DNA of 64,000 nucleotides from Pedobacter sp. D749 (GTDB lineage Bacteria > Bacteroidota > Bacteroidia > Sphingobacteriales > Sphingobacteriaceae). Of the stretch, positions 36,144 to 44,835 are shown piece by piece (within the stretch, counting starts at the first letter, position 1; each line of letters starts with the position of its first letter). The translations under genes were made by a program, and so were the position numbers. The notes beneath the pieces are model-generated. The model made no database searches, was not told where the DNA came from, and worked only from the letters and a program-made list of their open reading frames with translations. The DNA lies in the NCBI RefSeq assembly GCF_019317285.1, contig NZ_CP079218.1, positions 1,116,001 to 1,180,000 of the forward strand, written 5' to 3'.

Positions 36144-36962
36144 ATGAAAAATAACTTTTTGATAACCGCCTGTTTGTTTTTGTTTAGCCATGTTTTAAGT
36201 GCTGCAGAGGTAGATACTGCTTTAACCTATAGCAAATCGATGAACAAAAATATTAAAGCTGTGGTAATTAAGCCCGATAGTTATAAAACCGGAAAAAAAT
36301 ATCCGGTGGTATATTTGCTACATGGCGCGGGGGGAAACTATGCAGAATGGGTTAAAAAAGTGCCTGGGATTAAAAACCTGGCCGATCTATATCAATTTAT
36401 AGTGGTATGCCCTGATGGGAATGTAACGAGTTGGTATTTCGATAGTCCGGTAGACCCCGAATGGAAATACGAAACTTATGTGGCTAAAGAATTGGTGAGC
36501 TATGTTGACGAACATTATAAAACCATTGCTGAAAAAAAGGGCAGGGCCATAACGGGTTTGAGTATGGGCGGACACGGTGCGTTATACCTCGCAATTAAGC
36601 ATCAGGATGTTTATGGTGCAGTGGGTAGCATGAGTGGTGGTGTAGATATTAAACCTTTTCCAAATGGATGGAATATTTCAAAAAGGTTAGGGCCAGAGGA
36701 TGAATTTCCAGAGCGGTGGAAACAAAACAGCGTAATTGATATGATTTATCGTATTAAACCCGGATCGCTTGCTATTGCCATTGAATGTGGCACTGAAGAT
36801 TTTTTCTATAAAATGAATGTACGTTTGCATGATGAACTTTTGTATCACAATATCCCTCACGATTTTAGCACCAGGCCCGGTGTGCACAATTGGGATTACT
36901 GGGCCAACGCTATTAAGTTTCAGTCTCTGTTTTTAAGCAATTATTTTAACACAAAACCTTAA
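36144..36962 (+). CDS. Secreted esterase (esterase D/Fes-like alpha/beta hydrolase)
   Basis: 272 residues from the second ATG, which gives a standard signal peptide ending VLSA; the ATG 15 bp upstream would add MIKIT. The oxyanion region is VVYLLHGAGGNYAEW, the nucleophile elbow is ITGLSMGGHGALYLA, and the late His is in PGVHNWDYW. This matches the PF00756 group, which includes feruloyl and acetyl-xylan esterases and S-formylglutathione hydrolase. Export suggests action on polysaccharide-linked or other extracellular esters. Confidence 0.88.
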   Translation: MKNNFLITACLFLFSHVLSAAEVDTALTYSKSMNKNIKAVVIKPDSYKTGKKYPVVYLLHGAGGNYAEWVKKVPGIKNLADLYQFIVVCPDGNVTSWYFDSPVDPEWKYETYVAKELVSYVDEHYKTIAEKKGRAITGLSMGGHGALYLAIKHQDVYGAVGSMSGGVDIKPFPNGWNISKRLGPEDEFPERWKQNSVIDMIYRIKPGSLAIAIECGTEDFFYKMNVRLHDELLYHNIPHDFSTRPGVHNWDYWANAIKFQSLFLSNYFNTKP

Positions 36963-36965
36963 TAT

Positions 36966-37328
36966 TTAGGCGGCAAATTGTGCATTTATTTTATTAATCA
37001 GGTTACTGACATCGAATGGTTTAGCGATGAAATCGTTAGGGGTGCAAACATTACCTTTGCTATCTTTTAAATTATGACTGGCCGAGATCATGATTACTGG
37101 TATGTGTAATGTTGATTGATCTGATTTAAGTAAATTGCAAAGATCTCTGCCATCGAAGGCGCCCAGCATCACATCAAGCAGAATTAAATCAGGTTTAAAT
37201 TCGTTGATCCGTTTGCTAAAATGGCTTACATCCATTAATCCACTGATGTTGTAGCCTTCCAGCTTTAAAATCAATTCTATTACCTCTAATATTTCCTCAT
37301 TATCATCAACCACTAGTATTTTTTTCAT
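36966..37328 (-). CDS. Single-domain response regulator
   Basis: 120 residues from the start at MKKILVVDDNEEI; an upstream ATG would add five residues. The receiver domain is complete: DD near 8-9, phosphoacceptor in LILLDVMLGAFDGRDL, Thr/Ser in VIMISASH and Lys in FIAKPFDVSNL. There is no output domain, so it acts by protein contact or within a phosphorelay. Its partner kinase is not in the window. Confidence 0.9.
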   Translation of the reverse strand: MKKILVVDDNEEILEVIELILKLEGYNISGLMDVSHFSKRINEFKPDLILLDVMLGAFDGRDLCNLLKSDQSTLHIPVIMISASHNLKDSKGNVCTPNDFIAKPFDVSNLINKINAQFAA

Positions 37329-37596
37329 TTTCTTGCTACCCATCGGGTTATTTAGTGCATTAATGTTTTGTAAATTACTGTCTTAACAAAATTAACCTTA
37401 AAAAGTTTCAATATGTAAATAATAATCAATAGTAGTAAATGTTCTGCTTTTGTGCGGCTAATGATGCATTAGAACCAACATATCATTTTAAGTAAAAATT
37501 AACTTTTAGATTACATACAAAATAAAGACTTACCATATTTTTGACCGTTCTCGAAATCTTATTTATAAAACAGGAAACGAAGATTTAAAACCAAAA

Positions 37597-37851
37597 ATGA
37601 AATACTTAGTCAAAGAAATCAGTGACGGAAACTGCGATATTACTTTGTTGCCAGAAAACCTGAATGATAGAAATCTTTTAGCCGAAACTACGAAAGGCCT
37701 TCAGCAAGATGATCAGGAAGCTATCCAATCGCATTATGAACATGCTTTAAAGAATGAAGTTCATGGCAATGCTGCATTTGTTTCTCTAAATAACGAAGAA
37801 AGCAATTATCCGAAAAGAGTAAATGTGAATTACCAGATTATTTTAAGCTGA
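37597..37851 (+). CDS. Small hypothetical protein
   Basis: 84 residues, hydrophilic, no signal peptide or membrane span. It starts MKYLVKEISDGNCDITLLPE and ends in a beta-like NVNYQIILS. I recognise no family. It has its own upstream spacer and is followed within 20 bp by a strong terminator, so it is a separate short transcript and likely a real gene. Confidence 0.6.
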   Translation: MKYLVKEISDGNCDITLLPENLNDRNLLAETTKGLQQDDQEAIQSHYEHALKNEVHGNAAFVSLNNEESNYPKRVNVNYQIILS

Positions 37852-37870
37852 ATTAGCTTAATTTACTGCG

Positions 37871-37912
37871 AAAAGGCTTTCTTTACTATTAAAGAAAGCC
37901 TTTTTTGTTTTA
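37871..37912 (+). terminator. Strong intrinsic terminator
   Basis: Perfect 14 bp arms AAAAGGCTTTCTTT (37871-37884) and its complement (37891-37904) around a 6 nt loop, then a T-rich tail. It ends the 37597-37851 transcript. The rest of the gap to 38305 shows no gene. Confidence 0.85.
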
Positions 37913-38305
37913 TTTCTAACTTGTAATATAAATTCTTCTCCAGTCGGGTTACATAAAAAGCTTTTTTTATTGCGTTAAGGTTTTAATATTTGATATTTGT
38001 TTGTCATTACGAAATTAAAAGGGAAATATTTTTGATAAATGACCATATTTGAGCCTAATTAGAACATCGTTCTTATTGCTTAGTATATTTGGAAATGAAT
38101 TGTGTTTCTGGATAATACTTAGGTGAACACTAATTGATGCTAAAATAGTTAAGCGGAAACTTTAAACCATACACATACATTTTGTTTTAGCCTGACTAGC
38201 AAGCAAGAATGTGCGGCTAATGAATAACAGAAAGGCAGCAATGCTGATCAAAAGAGCAGCCATACATCACGAGCTTAAAACAACTAAATAAAAAAAACAC
38301 AAGTA

Positions 38306-39277
38306 ATGATAACTTTAAACCACACCAACCTTGAACCATCATATGCCATAGGGATTGATGTTGGCGGCTCTGCGATCAAATGCGGTGTAGTAAACGAGCA
38401 AGGAGAAATTTTGTATTCCACGCTGATTCCGCTAAAAAAAGCAAAAACTCAGGGTTCAATTATTGCACTTATTGTGGAAGCGATCCAAACCTGCGCAGCA
38501 AAAGTGAAACATCCTGTTTTAGGTGTGGGAATAGGATTTCCTGGAACGATATACAATAATAGAATTATTGCCGGTGCTGATAATCTGCCTGGTTTTAAAC
38601 AACTTGCCCTGGGCGAAATCCTGCAGGATGTAACCCGTTATAACGTTATTATGGATAACGATACCAATTTGATGGGGCTGGGGGAGATGTGCTATGGTGC
38701 TGCTAAAGATTGTGGTGATGTGGTTTTTCTTACCGTCGGTACAGGGATTGGGGGAGCTGTTATGATTGACAATAAACTCTATGGCGGATTTAGAAATAGG
38801 GGAACTGAATTGGGCCATATTATTGTAGAACATAATGGTTTAGCCTGTGTGTGTGGCATAAAGGGATGTTTGGAAGCCTATGCTTCAGTAACTGCATTAT
38901 TAAAACATTATCGATTTATTCATCCGGGCATACCCGAAACAGCAGAAGTTGATGGTCGTTATATTATAGAAAAATACCTGGCTGGTGAAGAGTATGCCCT
39001 GAAAGCTATGGGGCAGCATTTCGATTACCTGGCAACAGGGATCACTAGTTTTATTAATATTTTTAGCCCTGAAAAAATTGTAATTGGGGGTGGCATAAGC
39101 GAATCTGGTGCCTTTTATACTAGAGAAATAGAACGTAGGATCAAGACCTTAGCTGTTCCGGTATCATCAGGCAATGCCTTGGTTGTTCCGGCAAAATTGG
39201 GCAATAAAGCAGGCTTACTGGGCTGTGCAGCAAATGTTTTTCGAAAATTTAAAGCATTCGATTATGCAACCACTTAA
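38306..39277 (+). CDS. ROK-family sugar kinase
   Basis: 323 residues. The N-terminal phosphate loop is AIGIDVGGSAIKCGVV, the mid-domain has VIMDNDTNLMGLGE and LTVGTGIGGAVM. The ROK zinc site is GLACVCGIKGCLEAYASV with a preceding His in ELGHIIVEHNG. The length is that of glucokinases and N-acetylmannosamine or N-acetylglucosamine kinases; there is no HTH, so it is an enzyme and not a ROK repressor. It stands alone, and the sugar cannot be told. Confidence 0.92.
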   Translation: MITLNHTNLEPSYAIGIDVGGSAIKCGVVNEQGEILYSTLIPLKKAKTQGSIIALIVEAIQTCAAKVKHPVLGVGIGFPGTIYNNRIIAGADNLPGFKQLALGEILQDVTRYNVIMDNDTNLMGLGEMCYGAAKDCGDVVFLTVGTGIGGAVMIDNKLYGGFRNRGTELGHIIVEHNGLACVCGIKGCLEAYASVTALLKHYRFIHPGIPETAEVDGRYIIEKYLAGEEYALKAMGQHFDYLATGITSFINIFSPEKIVIGGGISESGAFYTREIERRIKTLAVPVSSGNALVVPAKLGNKAGLLGCAANVFRKFKAFDYATT

Positions 39278-39343
39278 ATTACAATAGGAGATTGGGAATA
39301 TAAATAGTAATCTGCATCCTGACAGATGAAAGCCTATTTGCCG

Positions 39344-39889
39344 TTATTCCTTATCCTGCACAGTCCAAACCAGGTCTTGCGTTTGATACCCCAGGTCATT
39401 TGCTTTTCTTAAGTAATCAGACTTTATTGCATCTGGGATATACTTTGTCCGCGAAAGTATCCAAAGATAATTTAGGTTATTACCAGCTATCAGGGCGTAC
39501 TGGTAATCTTTGTCGATATCAATTACATTGTAACCGGCGTAAAACGGACCAAAAAAGGAGACTTTTAACCTTGCTTCGTCATCACTTTTAACAAATTTGG
39601 CTTTTCCAATGCTTTGTTTCCATTCGTTTTTTACCATATCATACCCCTTATTGTCGACCTTGATAGACCCGTCATCATTTTTTGAATAGGTAGCAGTCAC
39701 ATTCTTCAGGTTCTTTTCGAACTTGAAATCCATCCTGGCAATTTCGTACCAGGTCCCCAGGTATTTACCCTTATTAAAAGGCTTAACTGCTGATGCCCCT
39801 TTAGGGATTGAAACCTTACAGCTTGCATAGGCGGCTGCTATTATCGCTAATGTTGCTAACAAAAGCGTATTCCTGTATTTTGTTGTCAT
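39344..39889 (-). CDS. blc: Bacterial lipocalin (Blc-like)
   Basis: 181 residues. The N-terminus is a membrane-targeting signal with a possible lipobox, AAYASC (Cys-24). The lipocalin start motif is KYLGTWYEIARMDFKFEK, followed by NVTATYSKNDDGSIKV and YNVIDIDKDYQYALIAG. Like E. coli Blc it should be a lipid-binding outer-membrane lipoprotein used under envelope stress. It is convergent with the ROK kinase gene. Confidence 0.9.
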   Translation of the reverse strand: MTTKYRNTLLLATLAIIAAAYASCKVSIPKGASAVKPFNKGKYLGTWYEIARMDFKFEKNLKNVTATYSKNDDGSIKVDNKGYDMVKNEWKQSIGKAKFVKSDDEARLKVSFFGPFYAGYNVIDIDKDYQYALIAGNNLNYLWILSRTKYIPDAIKSDYLRKANDLGYQTQDLVWTVQDKE

Positions 39890-40239
39890 GATGGTAATTT
39901 AAATAACTGCAACAATGGGGAGGCACAAATGTTTGGGCCTTCAGATAAGGTTGAGATTTATTCCGGTTTTGGTAAGCTTTTTGAGCGTGGGCATTTTTGA
40001 CTGCAATAGATAACATGTTCTCAGTTCTTCGCTCATTTTGCACGTCACACAAACGGGCGTTACAGATTGGAAATGTTTTTATGGGTAGGTGATGCTTTTT
40101 ACATCCTTTATAAGCTGACTATTTAAATGATAATTTCTAGCCTACTAATTGTTTAATAGAGCTCTTTGTATGTATAGATGAAAATTTATTTTAAATCACC
40201 GACATTTGGGCTTTCTTAACCAATAGCGTGAAATAGCCC
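39890..40239. other. Gene-free spacer
   Basis: A 350 bp divergent spacer between the lipocalin and the next plus-strand gene. No gene, RNA or clear repeat was recognised; it presumably holds promoters for both sides. Confidence 0.4.
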
Positions 40240-40767
40240 ATGAAATATTTATTCTTGTTTACAGCTTTAATATTCTTGCATTACAATAGCTTCGGCCAAA
40301 AGAAAAAGTCACGGACTGAACCGCCACCTCCTCCGAAAGAAAGTTTAATAGAATTTTCGGAGAAACCATTTACCCTTCAGCCATATTCTTTCCCCATTTT
40401 ATTTGAGTGGGAAATTAATGCAGATACCACGCTTAAAACGGGTGCCGTTTTTAAAAAAGTGATAAAGCTCACCTATGAAAAAACAGAAGTAAACAGTTAT
40501 TACAGCCAACAGGAAGTTACCTTTAAAAGGTCAAAAACAGGCTTAGAAAATTCAGAACAGAAAATTCCAAAACTGATCATAAAGGTTGATTATTATGATG
40601 TTGAAATTTTAAATGATGTAGTCCTATTTAAAGAAAGGGACCGTAAAGTAATGGCCTTGAAAATTATTTATGATAAAAACAATTGGGTAAGACGATTGAA
40701 AGACGTAGATGTTGGAACTGTTTATCACCGCGTCAAATCGGAGGAACATCCAGTCGTTGCACCATAG
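40240..40767 (+). CDS. Hypothetical exported protein
   Basis: 175 residues. A signal peptide ends near NSFGQ (about residue 20), followed by a basic/proline stretch (KKKSRTEPPPPPK). The rest is beta-rich and hydrophilic with no cysteine pattern. No family was recognised. It precedes the membrane-protein gene by 23 bp, so the two probably form an operon. Confidence 0.6.
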   Translation: MKYLFLFTALIFLHYNSFGQKKKSRTEPPPPPKESLIEFSEKPFTLQPYSFPILFEWEINADTTLKTGAVFKKVIKLTYEKTEVNSYYSQQEVTFKRSKTGLENSEQKIPKLIIKVDYYDVEILNDVVLFKERDRKVMALKIIYDKNNWVRRLKDVDVGTVYHRVKSEEHPVVAP

Positions 40768-40790
40768 CCCGGTAATTAGGAATATAAGGA

Positions 40791-41579
40791 ATGAACACAA
40801 AAGCTAAAATTAGAAGATTGGAGAAAATCATATTGATTTCATATGCCGGAATATGGTTTCTCTTACATCTGCTATCAAGGCTGTTTTTGGATATGTATAC
40901 CAGTAGCGAGCCTCCGGGATATTTGACCGTTGCAGCAATAGTTATTACTCCTATTGCTATTTATGCTGCTTTAAGAACCATGTTTTCGAAGAACGAAAAA
41001 TGGTACCGTGCTATTATTTATTTCGTGGCCTATTTAGCACTTGGTATATTTACAAGTGAATACATTATCGTAAATGGCGATCTGTTACTATCAATGACCA
41101 CTATTCCCGGAAAAACAGTTGAAGTTCCGGTGCTGAATGTCCATAAAGTTATTAAGCGTAAGCTGGGTTTTGATCATACTGCTGTTACCCTGCTTATTGA
41201 GGGTAAACCGATAGAAATGGAGGCAAGGCCATATACCTACTTTTTCTTAAAGGATAAAAAAGTACTTCGTATCATATCCCGTAAATCTTCTTTGGGAAAT
41301 AATTACGTAACCTACATAGAATTAAAAGGTGGAGAACGAGGACTTGCACGGTGGCTGCATTTTAAAGATTGGTTATACAGATACCGCTTGCTATGGGCTG
41401 TGTTGACAGGTTTTATTGTTATTATCTGGATCGCAATAGTATGGTTTCCTGTAAAGACACAAAGAAAGCCTGTCCGCATCGGCTTTTGGAAAACAATGGG
41501 TATCGTTATGGGCATCCTCGTAGGTATTGCAGCGTTGTTATACGCTGCTCTACTCATTTATGTACGCTTTAAACTGTAA
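40791..41579 (+). CDS. Hypothetical membrane protein
   Basis: 262 residues. Three helices lie in the first ~105 residues. A ~95-residue soluble beta-rich domain follows, with PVLNVHKVIKRKLGFDHTAVTLLIEG. Two C-terminal helices complete the protein (LLWAVLTGFIVIIWIAIVWF and MGIVMGILVGIAALLYAALL). No family was recognised. The topology, with a soluble domain between membrane bundles, suggests a small envelope protein. It ends before a bidirectional terminator shared with the tRNA genes. Confidence 0.6.
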   Translation: MNTKAKIRRLEKIILISYAGIWFLLHLLSRLFLDMYTSSEPPGYLTVAAIVITPIAIYAALRTMFSKNEKWYRAIIYFVAYLALGIFTSEYIIVNGDLLLSMTTIPGKTVEVPVLNVHKVIKRKLGFDHTAVTLLIEGKPIEMEARPYTYFFLKDKKVLRIISRKSSLGNNYVTYIELKGGERGLARWLHFKDWLYRYRLLWAVLTGFIVIIWIAIVWFPVKTQRKPVRIGFWKTMGIVMGILVGIAALLYAALLIYVRFKL

Positions 41580-41638
41580 AGCTATATTTTTGATAATCTA
41601 AATAAGAGGGGGGGGAAGTTAGGAGATAGCTATAAACT

Positions 41639-41673
41639 AAGAAGCCTGCAAATTAATAATTTGCAGGCTTCTT
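41639..41673. terminator. Bidirectional terminator between hypothetical gene and tRNA-Leu
   Basis: Perfect 16 bp arms starting AAGAAGCCTGCAAATT (41639-41654) with the complement at 41658-41673 and a 3 nt loop. It lies between the convergent 40791-41579 gene and the minus-strand tRNA pair. Confidence 0.85.
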
Positions 41674-41696
41674 ATAATTTTTGTAATTTCTGTTTG

Positions 41697-41780
41697 TACT
41701 CGGGGCGGGAATCGAACCCGCACGCCTTTGAAAGCACAGGATTTTAAGTCCTGCGTGTCTACCAGTTCCACCACCCGAGC
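41697..41780 (-). tRNA. tRNA-Leu (UAA), copy 1
   Basis: 84 nt. The acceptor stem is GCUCGGG/CCCGAGU with discriminator A. The anticodon arm is CAGGA-CUUAAAA-UCCUG, giving anticodon UAA. The T arm is GCGGG-UUCGAUU-CCCGC, and a long variable arm marks class II. No CCA is encoded. It is followed upstream (70 bp) by tRNA-Gly, and an almost identical pair lies at 46133-46361. Confidence 0.97.
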
Positions 41781-41850
41781 ATTAGCCTGTTCCGAAATCC
41801 TTCGGTAGGTTAACTTTAAAATAAATGCCTTCTGGTAGGAAGGCATTTAG

Positions 41851-41923
<73 letters not shown>

Positions 41924-41957
41924 AAATTAATACATGTGTTGTATTCCTTTGGGGTTG

Positions 41958-41987
41958 CAAATATAGGAATTAAACTTTTCGAATCAA
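41958..41987 (-). promoter_or_regulatory. Bacteroidota-type promoter for tRNA pair, copy 1
   Basis: On the minus strand: TTG (41987-41985), 19 nt spacer, TATATTTG (41965-41958). This matches the Bacteroidota housekeeping consensus TTG-N19-TAnnTTTG. The same arrangement with identical spacing precedes copy 2. Confidence 0.8.
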
Positions 41988-42074
41988 AAAAATAAAATAA
42001 ATTTTTAAAATAAAATTGTTAATGCTTCAAAATCAATGAAAATAAAAATAAAGTCTTAGCCAGGAGGATCACAA

Positions 42075-42170
42075 CTTTAAACTTCTCCATTCCTAATTTT
42101 TTGCTTAATCGCTTTAAACAAAAAAACCTTTCATTTCTGAAAGGTTTTCGTTCGATTTTTTTGTGTGTAC
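42075..42170. repeat. Left ~92-96 bp direct repeat flanking the island
   Basis: This segment matches 46043-46134 closely (TTTAAACTTCTC, CTTAATC, AACCTTTCATTTCTGAAAGG and the T run). At the right end the match stops at the 3' edge of tRNA-Leu copy 2. It includes a hairpin terminator, AAAACCTTTCA/TGAAAGGTTTT (42123-42148), which here stands apart from any tRNA. Confidence 0.8.
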
Positions 42171-42384
42171 CCCCAATGATACAATTATACAAATATTTTC
42201 ATGAAGATTTGGATGCATTATTGCGGTTGATTGCATAGAAACGGACTTTTGTAAATATGGCAACGGTACAAATATCCAAACCTTTTGAGTTGATAGGTAA
42301 CAGAAACCATAAGGTTTTATCATTCTCTTCAAAGATTAATGTTCAAAAAATAAATATCGCCAACAACATTGAATAGATCTCTTT

Positions 42385-42753
42385 ATGTCTCAACAAAATC
42401 TAAAGGAAACGAATCAAATTATCATTTATCAAACAAAAGATGGCGAGACTGAGATTGATGTAAAACTTGAAAATGAGACGATTTGGTTGACTCAAAATCA
42501 GATTGTTGAGCTTTTCAAAGTAGCAAGGCAAATATTAGCGAGCATATTAAAAATATCTTCCAATCCCAGGAACTAGATAAAACATCAACTATTCGGAATT
42601 TCCGAACAGCTGAAAAATAGGGAGAAAGAAAGATAACCAGAAATTTGGCTCACTATAACCTTGATTTAATTATATCGGTAGGATATCGTGTTAATTCTTT
42701 TAGGGATCACCTATATCTGTTATTGGGTACAGACGCTAAACGATCGGGCTGAC
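42385..42753 (+). pseudogene. RhuM/virulence-protein family relic
   Basis: The first ~50 codons read like the start of RhuM-family proteins: IIIYQTKDGETEIDVKLENE and TIWLTQNQIVELFKVARQ. A frameshift near 42530 then moves the frame, which continues NISEHIKNIFQSQELDKTS. After a stop codon at about 42618-42620 the same frame gives HYNLDLIISVGYRVNSF before ending at the TGA near 42751. The remaining two thirds of the family length are missing. It is a decayed fragment of an accessory gene, inside the island between duplicated tRNAs. Confidence 0.75.
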
Positions 42754-42986
42754 GCTGGAAATTCCAATTTTATGGTTGCTAAGCTAATATTTTTTTTAAT
42801 TGATTGATTTGTTGAACTTTACATTTTTTTTTATAAATTAGCTATTGATAATTTAATTAACAGATAATTATAATAATGGATTGTTAATATAAGTTAATAT
42901 AAATTAAAAAGACGAGTATCAATCATACTAATTAATCCAAATTATAAGATAAAAAAATCTAAAACATCTAATTAACCGCCTCAATA
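42754..42986. other. A/T-rich leader region of the island cassette
   Basis: Very A/T-rich sequence with repeated GTTAATATAA and TAATATAAATT units just upstream of the cassette. It presumably holds the promoter, but I cannot pick a convincing TTG-N19-TAnnTTTG match. Confidence 0.4.
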
Positions 42987-44480
42987 ATGAAAAAAAAGCT
43001 GCTCACCAGTATTGCGCTAGTTGCAATTCTGCTTTTTTGCCTAACCTATCCTCCCCAATGTCACGGGCAGTCTGCCGTTAAGACTATAACATATGATTGG
43101 GCCACAAAAGAAATCCTAAATAATAAATCGCTTCCGTTTGATGAACGGTTCAAGTTTAAGATTGTAAACCTAGACACTAAAATCAAAAGTGTTCAGGTGC
43201 TTATTAAAGAAGCAAATGGTTTAGTTTGCAACAGCCCACTAGATACAATTTGTTTCAATGAGCTTCCAACGGTAAATGAACTCTCATTTACATCACAAAA
43301 ACTACAAAGTGTTACGGTTAAGAATGTACTTAAGCCTAATAAAGACTACTTTATCGGCTTCCAAATTGTTGAACGTGCAAAGTTAACCAATGAGGCACAA
43401 GCAGCACTCGACAAATATTTATTAAGTAATGCCGATTTAGGCAATGAAATTGATGGGTTAATGCGTGCAAAACTGGCCAAATTAAATATTGCCGATATTA
43501 ACAAGGTCCTCTATAAGTATATCAAAATTTTCAATGGAAAGTACGAAGTAGATACTGCAAGCATCACCGCTGAGAAAAAAGATGATATGCAATATCAAGT
43601 TTTGACTGCTTTTTTAAATCTAAGCTCTATTGGAAAAAAAATCTACTACCAAGTCCATAGTCTTCAAACTCAATACAAAATTTCAAATGAACTTATTGCA
43701 CCTTTAAATGATCTGATTGATACAACTAGTAATATTCCCGAATGTTGTAGGCTCAAAAATGGCTCTTCTATTGATTTACTTAACGGCAAACTTGAAAAAA
43801 TCAAACAAGAAATTTTGAAAAAATCGGCACTGGACTCAGCAAAAAAAATAGAATTAGAGGATGACTATAAATCTTTTGTTGATGACATCCAAACAGAACT
43901 TACCACTCGCAATAAAGCAATAAAAGACTGGATAGGTATAACACTTTTAGGTGTAGTTTTAGATAAAACTATAATGATGATTGATCTTGGAACCACTACA
44001 ATAGACCAGCAAAGCACTACAAGTAGCCCATATATATCGCAATCTTTTGGCTATGGTTTTAGTCCGCGAACCTCAAAAGGATTATTTTATTTTTCATATA
44101 GCATTTTCTTTCGACCAATCAATTTAAATGTACCGTTGTCAAACTACACAGGTAAAGACTATTTTGCTACGAGATTTTGCGCTAACCTTGGCTTTACCCT
44201 TGAAGATATAGAAACCAATAAAAGTGGAAAAATAAGTGGATTAGGTTCGCTTTTTTCCAATAAAGCTGGACTTATCGGAATAGGTTATCGACCGTTACCA
44301 TTTCTTAAAATAGATTTTAATTATCTGATGTATTACATGAACGACCCAAATCCGCTGTTGAACCAGAAACGCTTTACTGCTTCACCAATGATAGGCGCTT
44401 CTTTCAACTTGAACATCATAAAGATTTTCACCGGTCAACCTAATACACTTACTAGTCTAAAAACTTACACAGAAAATTAA
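42987..44480 (+). CDS. Island cassette gene 1: exported protein, possible surface-strand C-terminus
   Basis: 497 residues. A signal peptide covers residues 1-28 (ends CHGQS). Residues ~30-130 look like a fibronectin/Ig-like beta domain (LKPNKDYFIGFQIVERAK). Residues ~130-330 are mostly helical. The C-terminal ~160 residues alternate hydrophobic and aromatic residues as in outer-membrane strands (YISQSFGYGF, LFYFSYSIFFRP, LKIDFNYLMYY, ASFNLNIIKIF). No family was recognised. It opens a three-gene operon with gaps of 5 and 2 bp. Confidence 0.7.
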   Translation: MKKKLLTSIALVAILLFCLTYPPQCHGQSAVKTITYDWATKEILNNKSLPFDERFKFKIVNLDTKIKSVQVLIKEANGLVCNSPLDTICFNELPTVNELSFTSQKLQSVTVKNVLKPNKDYFIGFQIVERAKLTNEAQAALDKYLLSNADLGNEIDGLMRAKLAKLNIADINKVLYKYIKIFNGKYEVDTASITAEKKDDMQYQVLTAFLNLSSIGKKIYYQVHSLQTQYKISNELIAPLNDLIDTTSNIPECCRLKNGSSIDLLNGKLEKIKQEILKKSALDSAKKIELEDDYKSFVDDIQTELTTRNKAIKDWIGITLLGVVLDKTIMMIDLGTTTIDQQSTTSSPYISQSFGYGFSPRTSKGLFYFSYSIFFRPINLNVPLSNYTGKDYFATRFCANLGFTLEDIETNKSGKISGLGSLFSNKAGLIGIGYRPLPFLKIDFNYLMYYMNDPNPLLNQKRFTASPMIGASFNLNIIKIFTGQPNTLTSLKTYTEN

Positions 44481-44485
44481 TAGCC

Positions 44486-44833
44486 ATGTGGATTAAAGTT
44501 AATTCAGCAACCCTTACGCCAAAAACAATTGCCAGTGGCGCTTCCGTAGAAGTAACCATTAAATTTAAAGGACAAGCCAAAGTAGCTAATACCAAAGTGG
44601 ATGTTGTATTCACTATAACGCCGAACAACCACTTAACGATTAATGGTGAGGGGTCCGAAAATGACACCTTTACTTTTGGAACAACTTCCGCGGAATATAC
44701 AAAAAAGGTAACGATTAAAAACAACCATACTCCAGCATCTCAAAATTCGCTAAACGGCGCTATTTCTATAGATGGTACCGCTACGGTTTCGAATGTAAAG
44801 ACTGGCACTAATGTTGGCATTTTGTATAAATAA
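44486..44833 (+). CDS. Island cassette gene 2: Ig-like domain protein
   Basis: 115 residues with no signal peptide. The sequence looks like a single Ig-like beta sandwich: VNSATLTPKTIASGASVEVTI, KVDVVFTITPNNHLTING, FGTTSAEYTKKVTIKNNHTP. Threonine, asparagine and valine dominate. No family was recognised. It lies 5 bp after gene 1 and 2 bp before gene 3, so it must be made together with two exported proteins although it lacks an export signal itself. Confidence 0.65.
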   Translation: MWIKVNSATLTPKTIASGASVEVTIKFKGQAKVANTKVDVVFTITPNNHLTINGEGSENDTFTFGTTSAEYTKKVTIKNNHTPASQNSLNGAISIDGTATVSNVKTGTNVGILYK

Positions 44834-44835
44834 TT

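Noticed and set aside
41637..41846. Minus-strand frame containing VVELVDTQDLKSCAFKGVR
   Set aside because: It is a translation of tRNA-Leu; the same false frame appears at 45959-46210 over copy 2.
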